Shown: positions 1 through 5,733 of the stretch, piece after piece
Numbering within the stretch: the first letter of the stretch is position 1
Layout of the letters: every line of letters starts with the position of its first letter
From: Pseudomonadota bacterium
Lineage (GTDB): Bacteria > Pseudomonadota > Gammaproteobacteria > SZUA-229
Assembly (NCBI GenBank): GCA_030673345.1
Contig: DAOVJH010000050.1
Location: 1-8,089, forward strand
DNA length: 8,089 nt
Direction: 5' to 3'
Notes under the pieces: model-generated
The model's input: only the letters and a program-made list of their open reading frames with translations
What the model was told of the DNA's origin: nothing
The model's database searches: none
Made by a program: the position numbers and the translations under genes

Positions 1-188
1 ATGATCAGCGGCAGGTATTGATTGTATGCGATGATCCTTCTAAAAACCTGGTCACCCTGGTCAGCCAGTAAAGCGAATACGGCTGCGACCAGTCCGACGA
101 GTATCGCGCCGCCCCAGAAAACCAGATTGGTACGCCATGCCTGTGGCTTGAATAGATGAAATTTTAATTTATCGACGTGTTGACGCAT
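1..188 (-). CDS. ClC-family chloride channel/transporter, N-terminal part only (runs off the left edge)
   Basis: The minus strand reads open from an ATG at 188-186 to the window edge, giving 62 codons without a stop. The product begins with a basic, amphipathic stretch (MRQHVDKLKFHLFKPQAWR). A hydrophobic, glycine-containing first membrane helix follows at about residues 20-42, then a short polar linker and the start of a second helix (YLPLI). From memory this matches the N-terminus of bacterial ClC chloride channels or chloride/proton antiporters of the inner membrane. The selectivity-filter motifs (GSGIP, GKEGP) would lie outside the window, so the assignment is not confirmed. The start is 5 bases after the dnaE stop, with only a weak purine-rich ribosome site inside the dnaE end, so translation is probably coupled to dnaE. 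In E. coli the gene after dnaE is accA, which is not seen here. Confidence 0.65.
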   Translation of the reverse strand, partial: MRQHVDKLKFHLFKPQAWRTNLVFWGGAILVGLVAAVFALLADQGDQVFRRIIAYNQYLPLI

Positions 189-193
189 TATTG

Positions 194-3100
194 TCAGTAC
201 ATTATCTCTATCTGTTCAGAACCAAACACTTTATCCAGCCGTGTTAACAGATCGTCGGAAGGCACGACGTTCCATTCTTCACCCAGTACAAACTGTGAGA
301 TATCTGAACCGCTATTGTATTCTATATTGACGGGACAGTTGCCTTCACGATAGGTGTGCAATACATCAGTTAACTGTTTTGTTACATTGGCGTCAGACCA
401 GCTGCCGTTCTCTTTTCGCCTGTCAAACTTTATCTGCAGACCTCGTGCGAATTTTTCTCTGGCCTGCGTCATGGTGTAGATCTTACTCGCATTAACTGAA
501 TACGCTGCATTGAAGTCGTCATAACTGACGCTACCGACGACCACACACACCTTATCTTTGACCAGGGAGTTTGTGTACTGCTCATAGACATCTTCATAGA
601 GCACGACTTCTACACGTGCCGTCCGATCATCCAGCACACCGGTAACGATCTTACTGCCTGTTTTTGTCTTTCGCACACGCATACCGATCAGTAAGCCGGC
701 GAGGCAATATTGTGTTTTATTCTTTTTCCGATAGCCATAACCGCCACCCTGGCCACCTCTTTCGCTCTCCGGTACAAGATCCGGTACTTTTGAAAAACGG
801 CATTCAGTAAAACGCCTCAGCTCCTGTTCGTAACGAGAGATGGGATGTCCGGTCAGGTACAGGCCCAGCGTTTCTTTTTCGTTTGAAAGACGGGTTTCAT
901 CATCCCAGTCTTCCACCTCAATGATATGGACATTGGCATGCGTATCCGGCTCATCTGAAGAACCGAACATATCATCCTGGCCGACACTGGCATTTTTCTG
1001 GTTCTGTTCTGCCAGCTGCACGGCATTGCTCAAACTCGCGATCAGACTGGCACGGTTTGGACCCAGTGAATCCATGGCACCGGATTTGATCAATGCTTCC
1101 ATCACCCTGCGATTGACTTTACGGGTATCACTGCGCCGGCAAAAATCATAGAGATCGACAAATTCACCATTCTCATCACGCTCGGCTATGATGCCATCGA
1201 GCGCCGCTTCGCCGACACCTTTCAACGCACCTAAGCCGTAGAGAATAGATTTTTCATCCGGCACGCTGAACTGATAGATCGATTGATTTATGTCTGGCGG
1301 CAATACTTTTACGCCCTGCTCGCTGCAGTCTTCGATCAATCCCACCACCTTGTCGGTGTTATCCATATCTGCCGATAAAACGGCGGCCATGAACTCTGCC
1401 GGATAGTGTGCTTTTAACCACGCTGTCTGATAAGACAACAATGCATAAGCGGCTGAGTGTGATTTGTTAAAACCGTAACCGGCAAATTTTTCCATCAGGT
1501 CAAAGATGTGGGTAGCTAGTTTTGCATCGACATCACGTGCCACTGCACCCTGCATGAACAACTCACGTTGTTCAGCCATGACCTCGGCCTTTTTCTTACC
1601 CATGGCACGGCGCAACATGTCTGCGCCGCCTAATGTGTAATTCGCCAGCACCTGCGCGATCTGCATCACCTGTTCCTGATACAGGATGACACCGTAGGTC
1701 GGTGTTAATACGTGTTCGAGATCGGGATGGAAATAATCGACTTCGGCGCGGCCGTGTTTACGGTTGATGAAGTCGTCAACCATGCCTGACTGCAAAGGGC
1801 CAGGACGGAACAGCGCCACTAACGCGACGATGTCTTCAAAGCTATCCGGCTGAAGCCGGGTAATCAGATCCTTCATACCACGCGACTCGAGCTGGAACAC
1901 GGCGGTAGTATTGGCTGCCTGTAACAGATCAAAGGCAGCTTTATCGTCTAGCGGTAATTGCTCGATGACTAATGGTTCTTCACCTGACGTCTCACGGCGG
2001 CGGTTAACATGTTTCACTGCCCAGTCGATGATAGTCAAAGTACGCAGACCCAGGAAATCAAACTTCACCAGGCCGACGGCTTCGACATCATCCTTATCGA
2101 ACTGGGTAACGACACTTGCGCCGCCTTCTTCACAGTAGAGCGGACTGAAGTCCGTTAATACTGTTGGTGAAATGACCACACCACCAGCATGTTTACCGGC
2201 ATTTCTTGCCAGACCTTCAAGTGACAATGCCATGTCCAGCAGCATCGTCACTTCTTCTTCATTTTCGTAAGCAGCTTTCAGGTCTTCTGACTCATCCAGT
2301 GCTTTGGTCAATGTCATGCCTATTTCAAACGGCACCATCTTGGCGAGACGATCGACGAAACCATAAGGCTGTCCCATCACGCGGCCGACATCACGTACCA
2401 CCGCCTTTGCCGCCATGGTGCCGTAGGTGATGATCTGTGAGACGCTGTCGCGTCCATAGGTCCGGGCTACGTAATCGATGACACGATCACGGCCTTCCAT
2501 GCAGAAGTCGACATCAAAATCCGGCAGTGAAACACGCTCGGGGTTGAGGAAACGTTCGAACAGCAGGTCAAATTTCAGCGGATCCAGATCGGTAATCTTT
2601 AATGCGTAAGCCACCAGCGAGCCGGCACCCGAACCACGCCCCGGTCCCACGGGTATTCCATTATCTTTTGACCACTGGATGAAATCGGCAACGATCAAAA
2701 AGTAACCGGGGAAACCCATGTTGTTGATAACGTCCAGCTCTATCTGCAGACGTTCATCATATTCTTTACGTTTGTCCGCATAGTCTTCAGCCGTTTCATC
2801 GAGCAGAACTTTCAGGCGTTCTTCCAGCCCTTCTCGTGATACACGGCAGAAGTAACTCTCTTCTGTTTCACCTTCGGGGATGGGGAATTGCGGCAGAAAA
2901 CTTTTGCCCAGCTGAATCTCAAGGTTGCAGCGTTTAGCAATTTCGACGGTGTTCGCCAGTGCTTCAGGAATGTCAGAAAACAATGCCTGCATCTCTTCAC
3001 TGCTGCGAAGGTATTGCTGTTCACTGTAATTTTTTGGGCGCCGCGGATCATCCAGCGTACGGCCATCATGGATGCAGACACGGGTCTCATGCGCATCAAA

Positions 3101-3730
3101 CTCGTCAGCTGTTAGAAAGCGTACGTCGTTTGTCGCTACCACCGGCACATCGTGCTTTATCGCCAGCTCGACGGCCTCGGCGATATAGGTTTCTTCATTT
3201 TCACGGCCGGTGCGCTGCAGTTCGATATAGAAACGATCTTTGAAACTGGCCATCCAGGCTTTTAACCGCTGCTCTGCCAGGTCACTTTGGCCTGCCAGCA
3301 ATGCCCGACCGATATCCCCCTGCCGTCCGCCGGATAGAGCGATGATGCCTTCAGCATGCTGCTCGATCCATTCCGCCTGAATAATCGGCACACCACGGTG
3401 CTGGCCTTCGAGGTAACTTTTGGATATGAGCTGGGAGAGATTCAGGTAACCTTCTTTGTTTTGCGCCAGCAATACCATCTGGAATGGTGCTTCCTGGTCA
3501 TCACCATACCGCACCAGCGCATCGACGCCGATGATGGGTTTGATACCGGCGCCAAGGGCGGCACGGGTAAACTTGACCATGGCAAATAAGTTACTCTGAT
3601 CCGTCAGGGCAACAGCCGGCATTTCATCCGCTACAAGCGCCTGCATCAGAGGTTTAACACGCACCACACCATCGACCAGAGAGTATTCTGTATGTACTCT
3701 CAGGTGAATAAAGTCTGGCTGGGATGTCAC
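194..3730 (-). CDS. dnaE: DNA polymerase III alpha subunit (replicative polymerase, DnaE1 type)
   Basis: This is the catalytic subunit of the chromosomal replicase. It is 1178 residues long (E. coli 1160) and colinear with the E. coli protein. An N-terminal PHP domain (about 5-280) opens with HLRVH. As in E. coli, Arg stands where active PHP domains have the first metal-binding His, so the domain is probably catalytically silent. The family-C polymerase core contains GPGRGSGAGSL (362-372) and the catalytic triad PDFDVDF with D406 and D408, plus D558 in KFDFLG. These correspond to E. coli D401, D403 and D555. A helix-hairpin-helix region lies near 830-845, and a likely beta-clamp-binding pentapeptide QDDMF is at 918-922. 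An OB fold (about 1005-1085) and a tau-binding C-terminal region follow. The start is GTG, chosen because it gives the usual N-terminus and has CAGAGG seven bases upstream. A glycine-rich stretch at 992-1000 just before the OB fold is absent from E. coli. Confidence 0.98.
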   Translation of the reverse strand: MTSQPDFIHLRVHTEYSLVDGVVRVKPLMQALVADEMPAVALTDQSNLFAMVKFTRAALGAGIKPIIGVDALVRYGDDQEAPFQMVLLAQNKEGYLNLSQLISKSYLEGQHRGVPIIQAEWIEQHAEGIIALSGGRQGDIGRALLAGQSDLAEQRLKAWMASFKDRFYIELQRTGRENEETYIAEAVELAIKHDVPVVATNDVRFLTADEFDAHETRVCIHDGRTLDDPRRPKNYSEQQYLRSSEEMQALFSDIPEALANTVEIAKRCNLEIQLGKSFLPQFPIPEGETEESYFCRVSREGLEERLKVLLDETAEDYADKRKEYDERLQIELDVINNMGFPGYFLIVADFIQWSKDNGIPVGPGRGSGAGSLVAYALKITDLDPLKFDLLFERFLNPERVSLPDFDVDFCMEGRDRVIDYVARTYGRDSVSQIITYGTMAAKAVVRDVGRVMGQPYGFVDRLAKMVPFEIGMTLTKALDESEDLKAAYENEEEVTMLLDMALSLEGLARNAGKHAGGVVISPTVLTDFSPLYCEEGGASVVTQFDKDDVEAVGLVKFDFLGLRTLTIIDWAVKHVNRRRETSGEEPLVIEQLPLDDKAAFDLLQAANTTAVFQLESRGMKDLITRLQPDSFEDIVALVALFRPGPLQSGMVDDFINRKHGRAEVDYFHPDLEHVLTPTYGVILYQEQVMQIAQVLANYTLGGADMLRRAMGKKKAEVMAEQRELFMQGAVARDVDAKLATHIFDLMEKFAGYGFNKSHSAAYALLSYQTAWLKAHYPAEFMAAVLSADMDNTDKVVGLIEDCSEQGVKVLPPDINQSIYQFSVPDEKSILYGLGALKGVGEAALDGIIAERDENGEFVDLYDFCRRSDTRKVNRRVMEALIKSGAMDSLGPNRASLIASLSNAVQLAEQNQKNASVGQDDMFGSSDEPDTHANVHIIEVEDWDDETRLSNEKETLGLYLTGHPISRYEQELRRFTECRFSKVPDLVPESERGGQGGGYGYRKKNKTQYCLAGLLIGMRVRKTKTGSKIVTGVLDDRTARVEVVLYEDVYEQYTNSLVKDKVCVVVGSVSYDDFNAAYSVNASKIYTMTQAREKFARGLQIKFDRRKENGSWSDANVTKQLTDVLHTYREGNCPVNIEYNSGSDISQFVLGEEWNVVPSDDLLTRLDKVFGSEQIEIMY

Positions 3731-3737
3731 TAATGAA

Positions 3738-3764
3738 CCTCTGATTGGATGAGGCTTTAGTGTA
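3738..3764 (-). promoter_or_regulatory. Probable dnaE promoter (extended -10) and ribosome binding site
   Basis: On the minus strand TACACT lies at 3764-3759. It is preceded by TGG, which makes an extended -10 element (TGnTACACT). No good -35 box is seen at 16-18 bases. A transcript would start near 3752, giving a leader of about 22 bases. The ribosome site CAGAGG is at 3743-3738, seven bases before the GTG start of dnaE. The ribosome site is clear; the promoter is a reading by eye. It would let dnaE be transcribed independently of rnhB and the repeat-protein gene upstream. Confidence 0.4.
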
Positions 3765-3901
3765 CCAAATCAGTTCTTCGGAAACAGCAAATTAAAGACT
3801 TATGAGAGAAATAATTTACCGGATAAATGCTGAGCGATATAACAACCTGATATATTGGCTCAGGCTTATTCTGACTGATGATATTAAGGACGACATAACT
3901 A

Positions 3902-3979
3902 ATGAATGACCGTGTTCAGTCAGGAACGGACACTGGCTTTAAGTCCCTTCTCCCCCCCCCCGGGAGAAGGTTAGGATGA
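3902..3979 (+). pseudogene. Short plus-strand frame with a ribosome site, possibly the 5' stump of a lost gene
   Basis: AAGGA at 3886-3890 stands 11 bases before an ATG at 3902. This opens a 25-codon frame starting MNDRVQSGTDTGFKS, and it runs straight into the palindromic repeat, where it ends at TGA 3977-3979. The first 15 residues read like an ordinary cytoplasmic N-terminus. They vaguely recall the start of YccA/YbhL-type (Bax inhibitor-1) membrane proteins, but this is too short to identify. The arrangement suggests a gene once divergent from dnaE that was cut by the repeat, with its remainder lost. The frame crosses the C10 run, so its reading depends on an exact count. Chance is an equally good explanation. 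Confidence 0.2.
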
Positions 3980-4031
3980 GGGTGTTTTCAGCGACGCCCT
4001 CACCCCAGCCCTCTCCCAGAGGGAGAGGGGG
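3944..4031. repeat. 88-bp palindromic GC-rich intergenic repeat (REP/BIME-like or MITE-like)
   Basis: Two inverted units of about 36-39 bases flank a centre of about 14 bases. Each unit is itself a hairpin. The left has a perfect 9-bp stem, CCTTCTCCC (3946-3954) with GGGAGAAGG (3962-3970), around a C7 loop. The right has CCCTCTCCC (4009-4017) with GGGAGAGGG (4021-4029) around AGA. The inner flanks TGAGGG (3977-3982) and CCCTCA (3997-4002) also pair, and the outer ends (3944-3954 with 4021-4031) can pair with two G-T wobbles. Either a two-arm cruciform or one long hairpin could therefore form. From memory, close relatives of the CCCTCTCCC/GGGAGAGGG plus GGGTGAGGG pattern recur between genes in many Proteobacteria. 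No T-run follows on either strand, so it is not a standard terminator. It could stabilise the 3' end of the leftward transcript. Confidence 0.8.
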
Positions 4032-4069
4032 AATATTGAACACTTATGTCTTCTTTGACTCATAACCAC

Positions 4070-5014
4070 TCACTCATCAAAATCCCATTCACCTTCGTCA
4101 TTCTTGCAGAACGAGCGCTGGCTCTCTTTGACAAGTTCGTCCTGCTTATGCAAGATAATCTCCAGCGTGCGGCAATCAATTTCAGAATATTCACCTCCAG
4201 TATAAATTCTTGTCAGTTGTACTATTCCACGATTCTCTGAATCGTCATTTCTCCATTCACGCCTATCACCTTTTGAACCGTTATTCAGAAGATATAAAGA
4301 CGCCTGCTTAACAAGTGAGAAATCTTTATCATTAAAAATTTTTGCCTCTTCTTCCGACAGACCAGAAATGCCACGGCCCGCACTTGCCACCAGGGCAAAT
4401 GGCGCCCTGATGATACCTGTAAACAGGCCAGTAACCGCTCCCTCGCTCGCTTCTTTACCTGCAACGCGTGCTTTTTCGATCAGCACATCTGCCCGATCCA
4501 TCATCGGGGGTATCGATTCACGGGTAGTTGCAACTTCCTGCAAAACATCAGTTACCAACGGCCGGATGGCTTCAACCTGTTTTGAAACACCGACAACCGC
4601 TTCAGAAGCTTTATCGGCACTGGCAAGTACAGCCGGCAACTCACCGCGTATGGCTTCAGCTTCTTTAAGCACCACGGGTATCTGTTTACGCGTTTGCTTC
4701 ACCTCAGTAAGTATCGGCGGAATCATTTTGCGTGTCAGCTCCACTTCTTTCAGGATCGGCGGTATCAACTTGCGGGTCTCTTCGACCTCTTTAAGGATAG
4801 GCGGCACCAGATCAAGAATATTACTGACCTCGTCTAAAACCGGCTCGATGTTTTCACTGGTAGAATCAATGCGCTCGAGAATATCGGGGATCTGCCCGCT
4901 GACTTTGGACATTTCATAGGTAAAATAAGCCAGCGCCGCCGCCATGGAAAAAAGAGATAGTGGCAACAGAAACGAAGCAAGAATTCTTAATTTTTCTTTC
5001 ATATCATCACTCAT
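4070..5014 (-). CDS. Unrecognised membrane-anchored envelope protein with ten 14-residue repeats and a two-cysteine C-terminal domain
   Basis: I do not recognise this 314-residue protein. A short charged N-terminus (MSDDMKEKLR) is followed by one hydrophobic segment at about residues 11-32 without a lipobox. This suggests an inner-membrane anchor with the rest in the periplasm. Residues 42-181 are ten consecutive 14-residue units of the type IPPILKEVELTRKM, predicted helical. A glycine/alanine-rich hydrophobic stretch follows at about 192-218. The C-terminal domain carries C281 and C303, and its pattern Cys-Arg, spacer, Cys, then Gly-Glu-Trp recalls the tail of 17-kDa surface-antigen/glycine-zipper proteins. 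That similarity is an inference. The start at 5014 is supported by GGTGGT six bases upstream; ATG at residue 5 is an alternative. It begins 21 bases after the rnhB stop, so the two genes are probably cotranscribed. A structural or lipid-interacting envelope role is possible but unproven. Confidence 0.85.
   Translation of the reverse strand: MSDDMKEKLRILASFLLPLSLFSMAAALAYFTYEMSKVSGQIPDILERIDSTSENIEPVLDEVSNILDLVPPILKEVEETRKLIPPILKEVELTRKMIPPILTEVKQTRKQIPVVLKEAEAIRGELPAVLASADKASEAVVGVSKQVEAIRPLVTDVLQEVATTRESIPPMMDRADVLIEKARVAGKEASEGAVTGLFTGIIRAPFALVASAGRGISGLSEEEAKIFNDKDFSLVKQASLYLLNNGSKGDRREWRNDDSENRGIVQLTRIYTGGEYSEIDCRTLEIILHKQDELVKESQRSFCKNDEGEWDFDE
4472..4891 (-). repeat. Tandem 42-bp coding repeats (ten 14-residue units)
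   Basis: Within the protein at 4070-5014, units begin at residues 42, 56, 70, 84, 98, 112, 126, 140, 154 and 168 with no gap. The consensus is [IVL]-P-P-[IV]-L-x-E-[VA]-x-x-T-R-x-x. Units 3-5 (residues 70-111, about 4682-4807) are almost identical in protein and clearly similar in DNA, for example the recurring plus-strand words ATCGGCGG and TTGCG at 42-base spacing. The outer units are diverged. Unit 8 lacks the proline and unit 9 keeps only the hydrophobic pattern. The close similarity of the middle units suggests later duplications, so copy number may vary between strains. Confidence 0.85.
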
Positions 5015-5035
5015 CTAGAGACCACCAAAACTGTA

Positions 5036-5641
5036 TTACTCAACAAGGGCTTCTCGAACCGGAGCATAACTGCGCCGATGCTCCGGACAGGGCCCAATCT
5101 CTTTCAAGATTTCACGGTGCACCTTTGTCGGGTAACCTTTATGTTTATCAAAGCCATACGCCGGATACTGTTTATGCAGTTCCAGCATCTGTGCGTCACG
5201 CTCAACTTTAGCCAGGATCGAGGCCGCACTTATCTCGGCAACGCGGGAGTCACCTTTGATGATCGCCGTATTAGCACAAAAACAGTCCAGCAATGTTTTA
5301 TTGCCATCGACGAATACGTGATCAGGCCTCACCTCTAAGCTCTCTGCGGCTGTTTTCATGGCAAACAATGAAGCCTGCAGGATATTCATCTCATCGATCT
5401 GCTGTGGTGAGATACTGACCACGGACCATGCCAGTGCTTTCTGTTTTATCTCGGTGGCCAGAAACAACCGCTTTTTCTCTGTCAGTTTCTTGGAATCATC
5501 CAGCCCTGCTATCGTTTCAGCAGGATCCAATATGACAGCTGCCGCTACCACATTACCTGCTAGCGGTCCGCGCCCTGCTTCATCGGTACCCGCCAGCAAG
5601 CCATTGATAACGGGCAATTCATCCTGCAATGTTATTTTCAT
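5036..5641 (-). CDS. rnhB: Ribonuclease HII
   Basis: This enzyme cuts the RNA strand of RNA/DNA hybrids. It incises 5' to single ribonucleotides misincorporated in DNA, which starts ribonucleotide excision repair in the cytoplasm. The protein has 201 residues (E. coli 198) and is colinear with the family. The [12 protein letters not shown] motif holds D20 and E21. VDGNK holds D112, and KGDSRV followed by [13 protein letters not shown] holds D131. Together these give the four acidic residues of the type 2 RNase H metal site (E. coli D16, E17, D108, D126). LDDSKKL, the [11 protein letters not shown] block (162-172) and the HRRSYAPV ending are also typical. The ATG at 5641 gives the normal N-terminal length, but its ribosome site is weak. 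Proximity to dnaE is conserved in gammaproteobacteria. Here a repeat-protein gene intervenes, and the neighbouring lpxB points the other way. Confidence 0.97.
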   Translation of the reverse strand: MKITLQDELPVINGLLAGTDEAGRGPLAGNVVAAAVILDPAETIAGLDDSKKLTEKKRLFLATEIKQKALAWSVVSISPQQIDEMNILQASLFAMKTAAESLEVRPDHVFVDGNKTLLDCFCANTAIIKGDSRVAEISAASILAKVERDAQMLELHKQYPAYGFDKHKGYPTKVHREILKEIGPCPEHRRSYAPVREALVE

Positions 5642-5675
5642 TACTGTATTATTCTTTTTAAAAAACCTGTACCGA

Positions 5676-5729
5676 TAAATTCAGTACTTTCAGAGCCTGT
5701 ATAATAACAAAAAACAATCTTCACAAAAG
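5676..5729. promoter_or_regulatory. Overlapping divergent promoters for rnhB (leftward) and lpxB (rightward)
   Basis: The 92-bp gap between the two divergent starts contains a perfect TATAAT on the plus strand at 5700-5705. It is placed to start lpxB transcription near 5712, about 22 bases before the GTG; the matching -35 region (about 5676-5683) is poor. On the minus strand the same bases read TATTAT (5706-5701). A second reading is TTGTGA (5726-5721), 17 bases, then TATACA (5703-5698), giving leftward transcription towards rnhB. The two -10 elements thus share the same base pairs, so polymerase could probably fire only one direction at a time. Box positions are as seen; activity is inferred. 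Confidence 0.5.
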
Positions 5730-5733
5730 CACC

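Larger units (their letters stand above)
3731..4069. other. 339-bp intergenic region between the repeat-protein gene and dnaE
   Basis: No convincing gene is present on either strand. The dnaE-proximal part (3731-3940) is AT-rich and promoter-like. It includes an imperfect palindrome, ATTTACCGGATAAAT, near 3813-3829 that could be an operator or chance. The distal part holds the 88-bp GC-rich palindromic repeat. The longest sensible plus-strand frame is the 25-codon frame listed separately. I see no tRNA, riboswitch or T-tailed terminator. Confidence 0.6.

Noticed and set aside
840..3589. Several open frames of 74-103 codons antisense to dnaE, and one minus-strand frame (2812-3099) in a second frame
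   Set aside because: All lie inside an intact, motif-complete dnaE and look like out-of-frame readings of it.
3813..3829. Imperfect palindrome ATTTACCGGATAAAT upstream of dnaE as an operator
   Set aside because: It has a mismatch, is AT-rich, matches no operator I know, and is short enough to be chance in this region.
4009..4029. Right-hand hairpin as a Rho-independent terminator for the repeat-protein gene
   Set aside because: The stem is strong, but no T-run follows it on the minus strand; the next bases are GC-rich and belong to the repeat.
4046..4240. A 64-codon plus-strand frame overlapping the 3' end of the repeat-protein gene
   Set aside because: Its composition is low in typical protein features, it has no ribosome site, and it overlaps well-supported coding sequence on the other strand.
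4368..4919. A 183-codon open frame on the plus strand opposite the repeat protein
   Set aside because: It is the antisense shadow of the 42-base repeats. Its own repetition simply mirrors them, it has no ribosome site, and the minus-strand protein has a sensible anchor and domain order.
4070..5014. The repeat protein as a phasin, MCE-domain or methyl-accepting-type coiled-coil protein
   Set aside because: The 14-residue proline-punctuated period, lack of an MCE fold after the membrane anchor and lack of a signalling hairpin tip do not fit these families.
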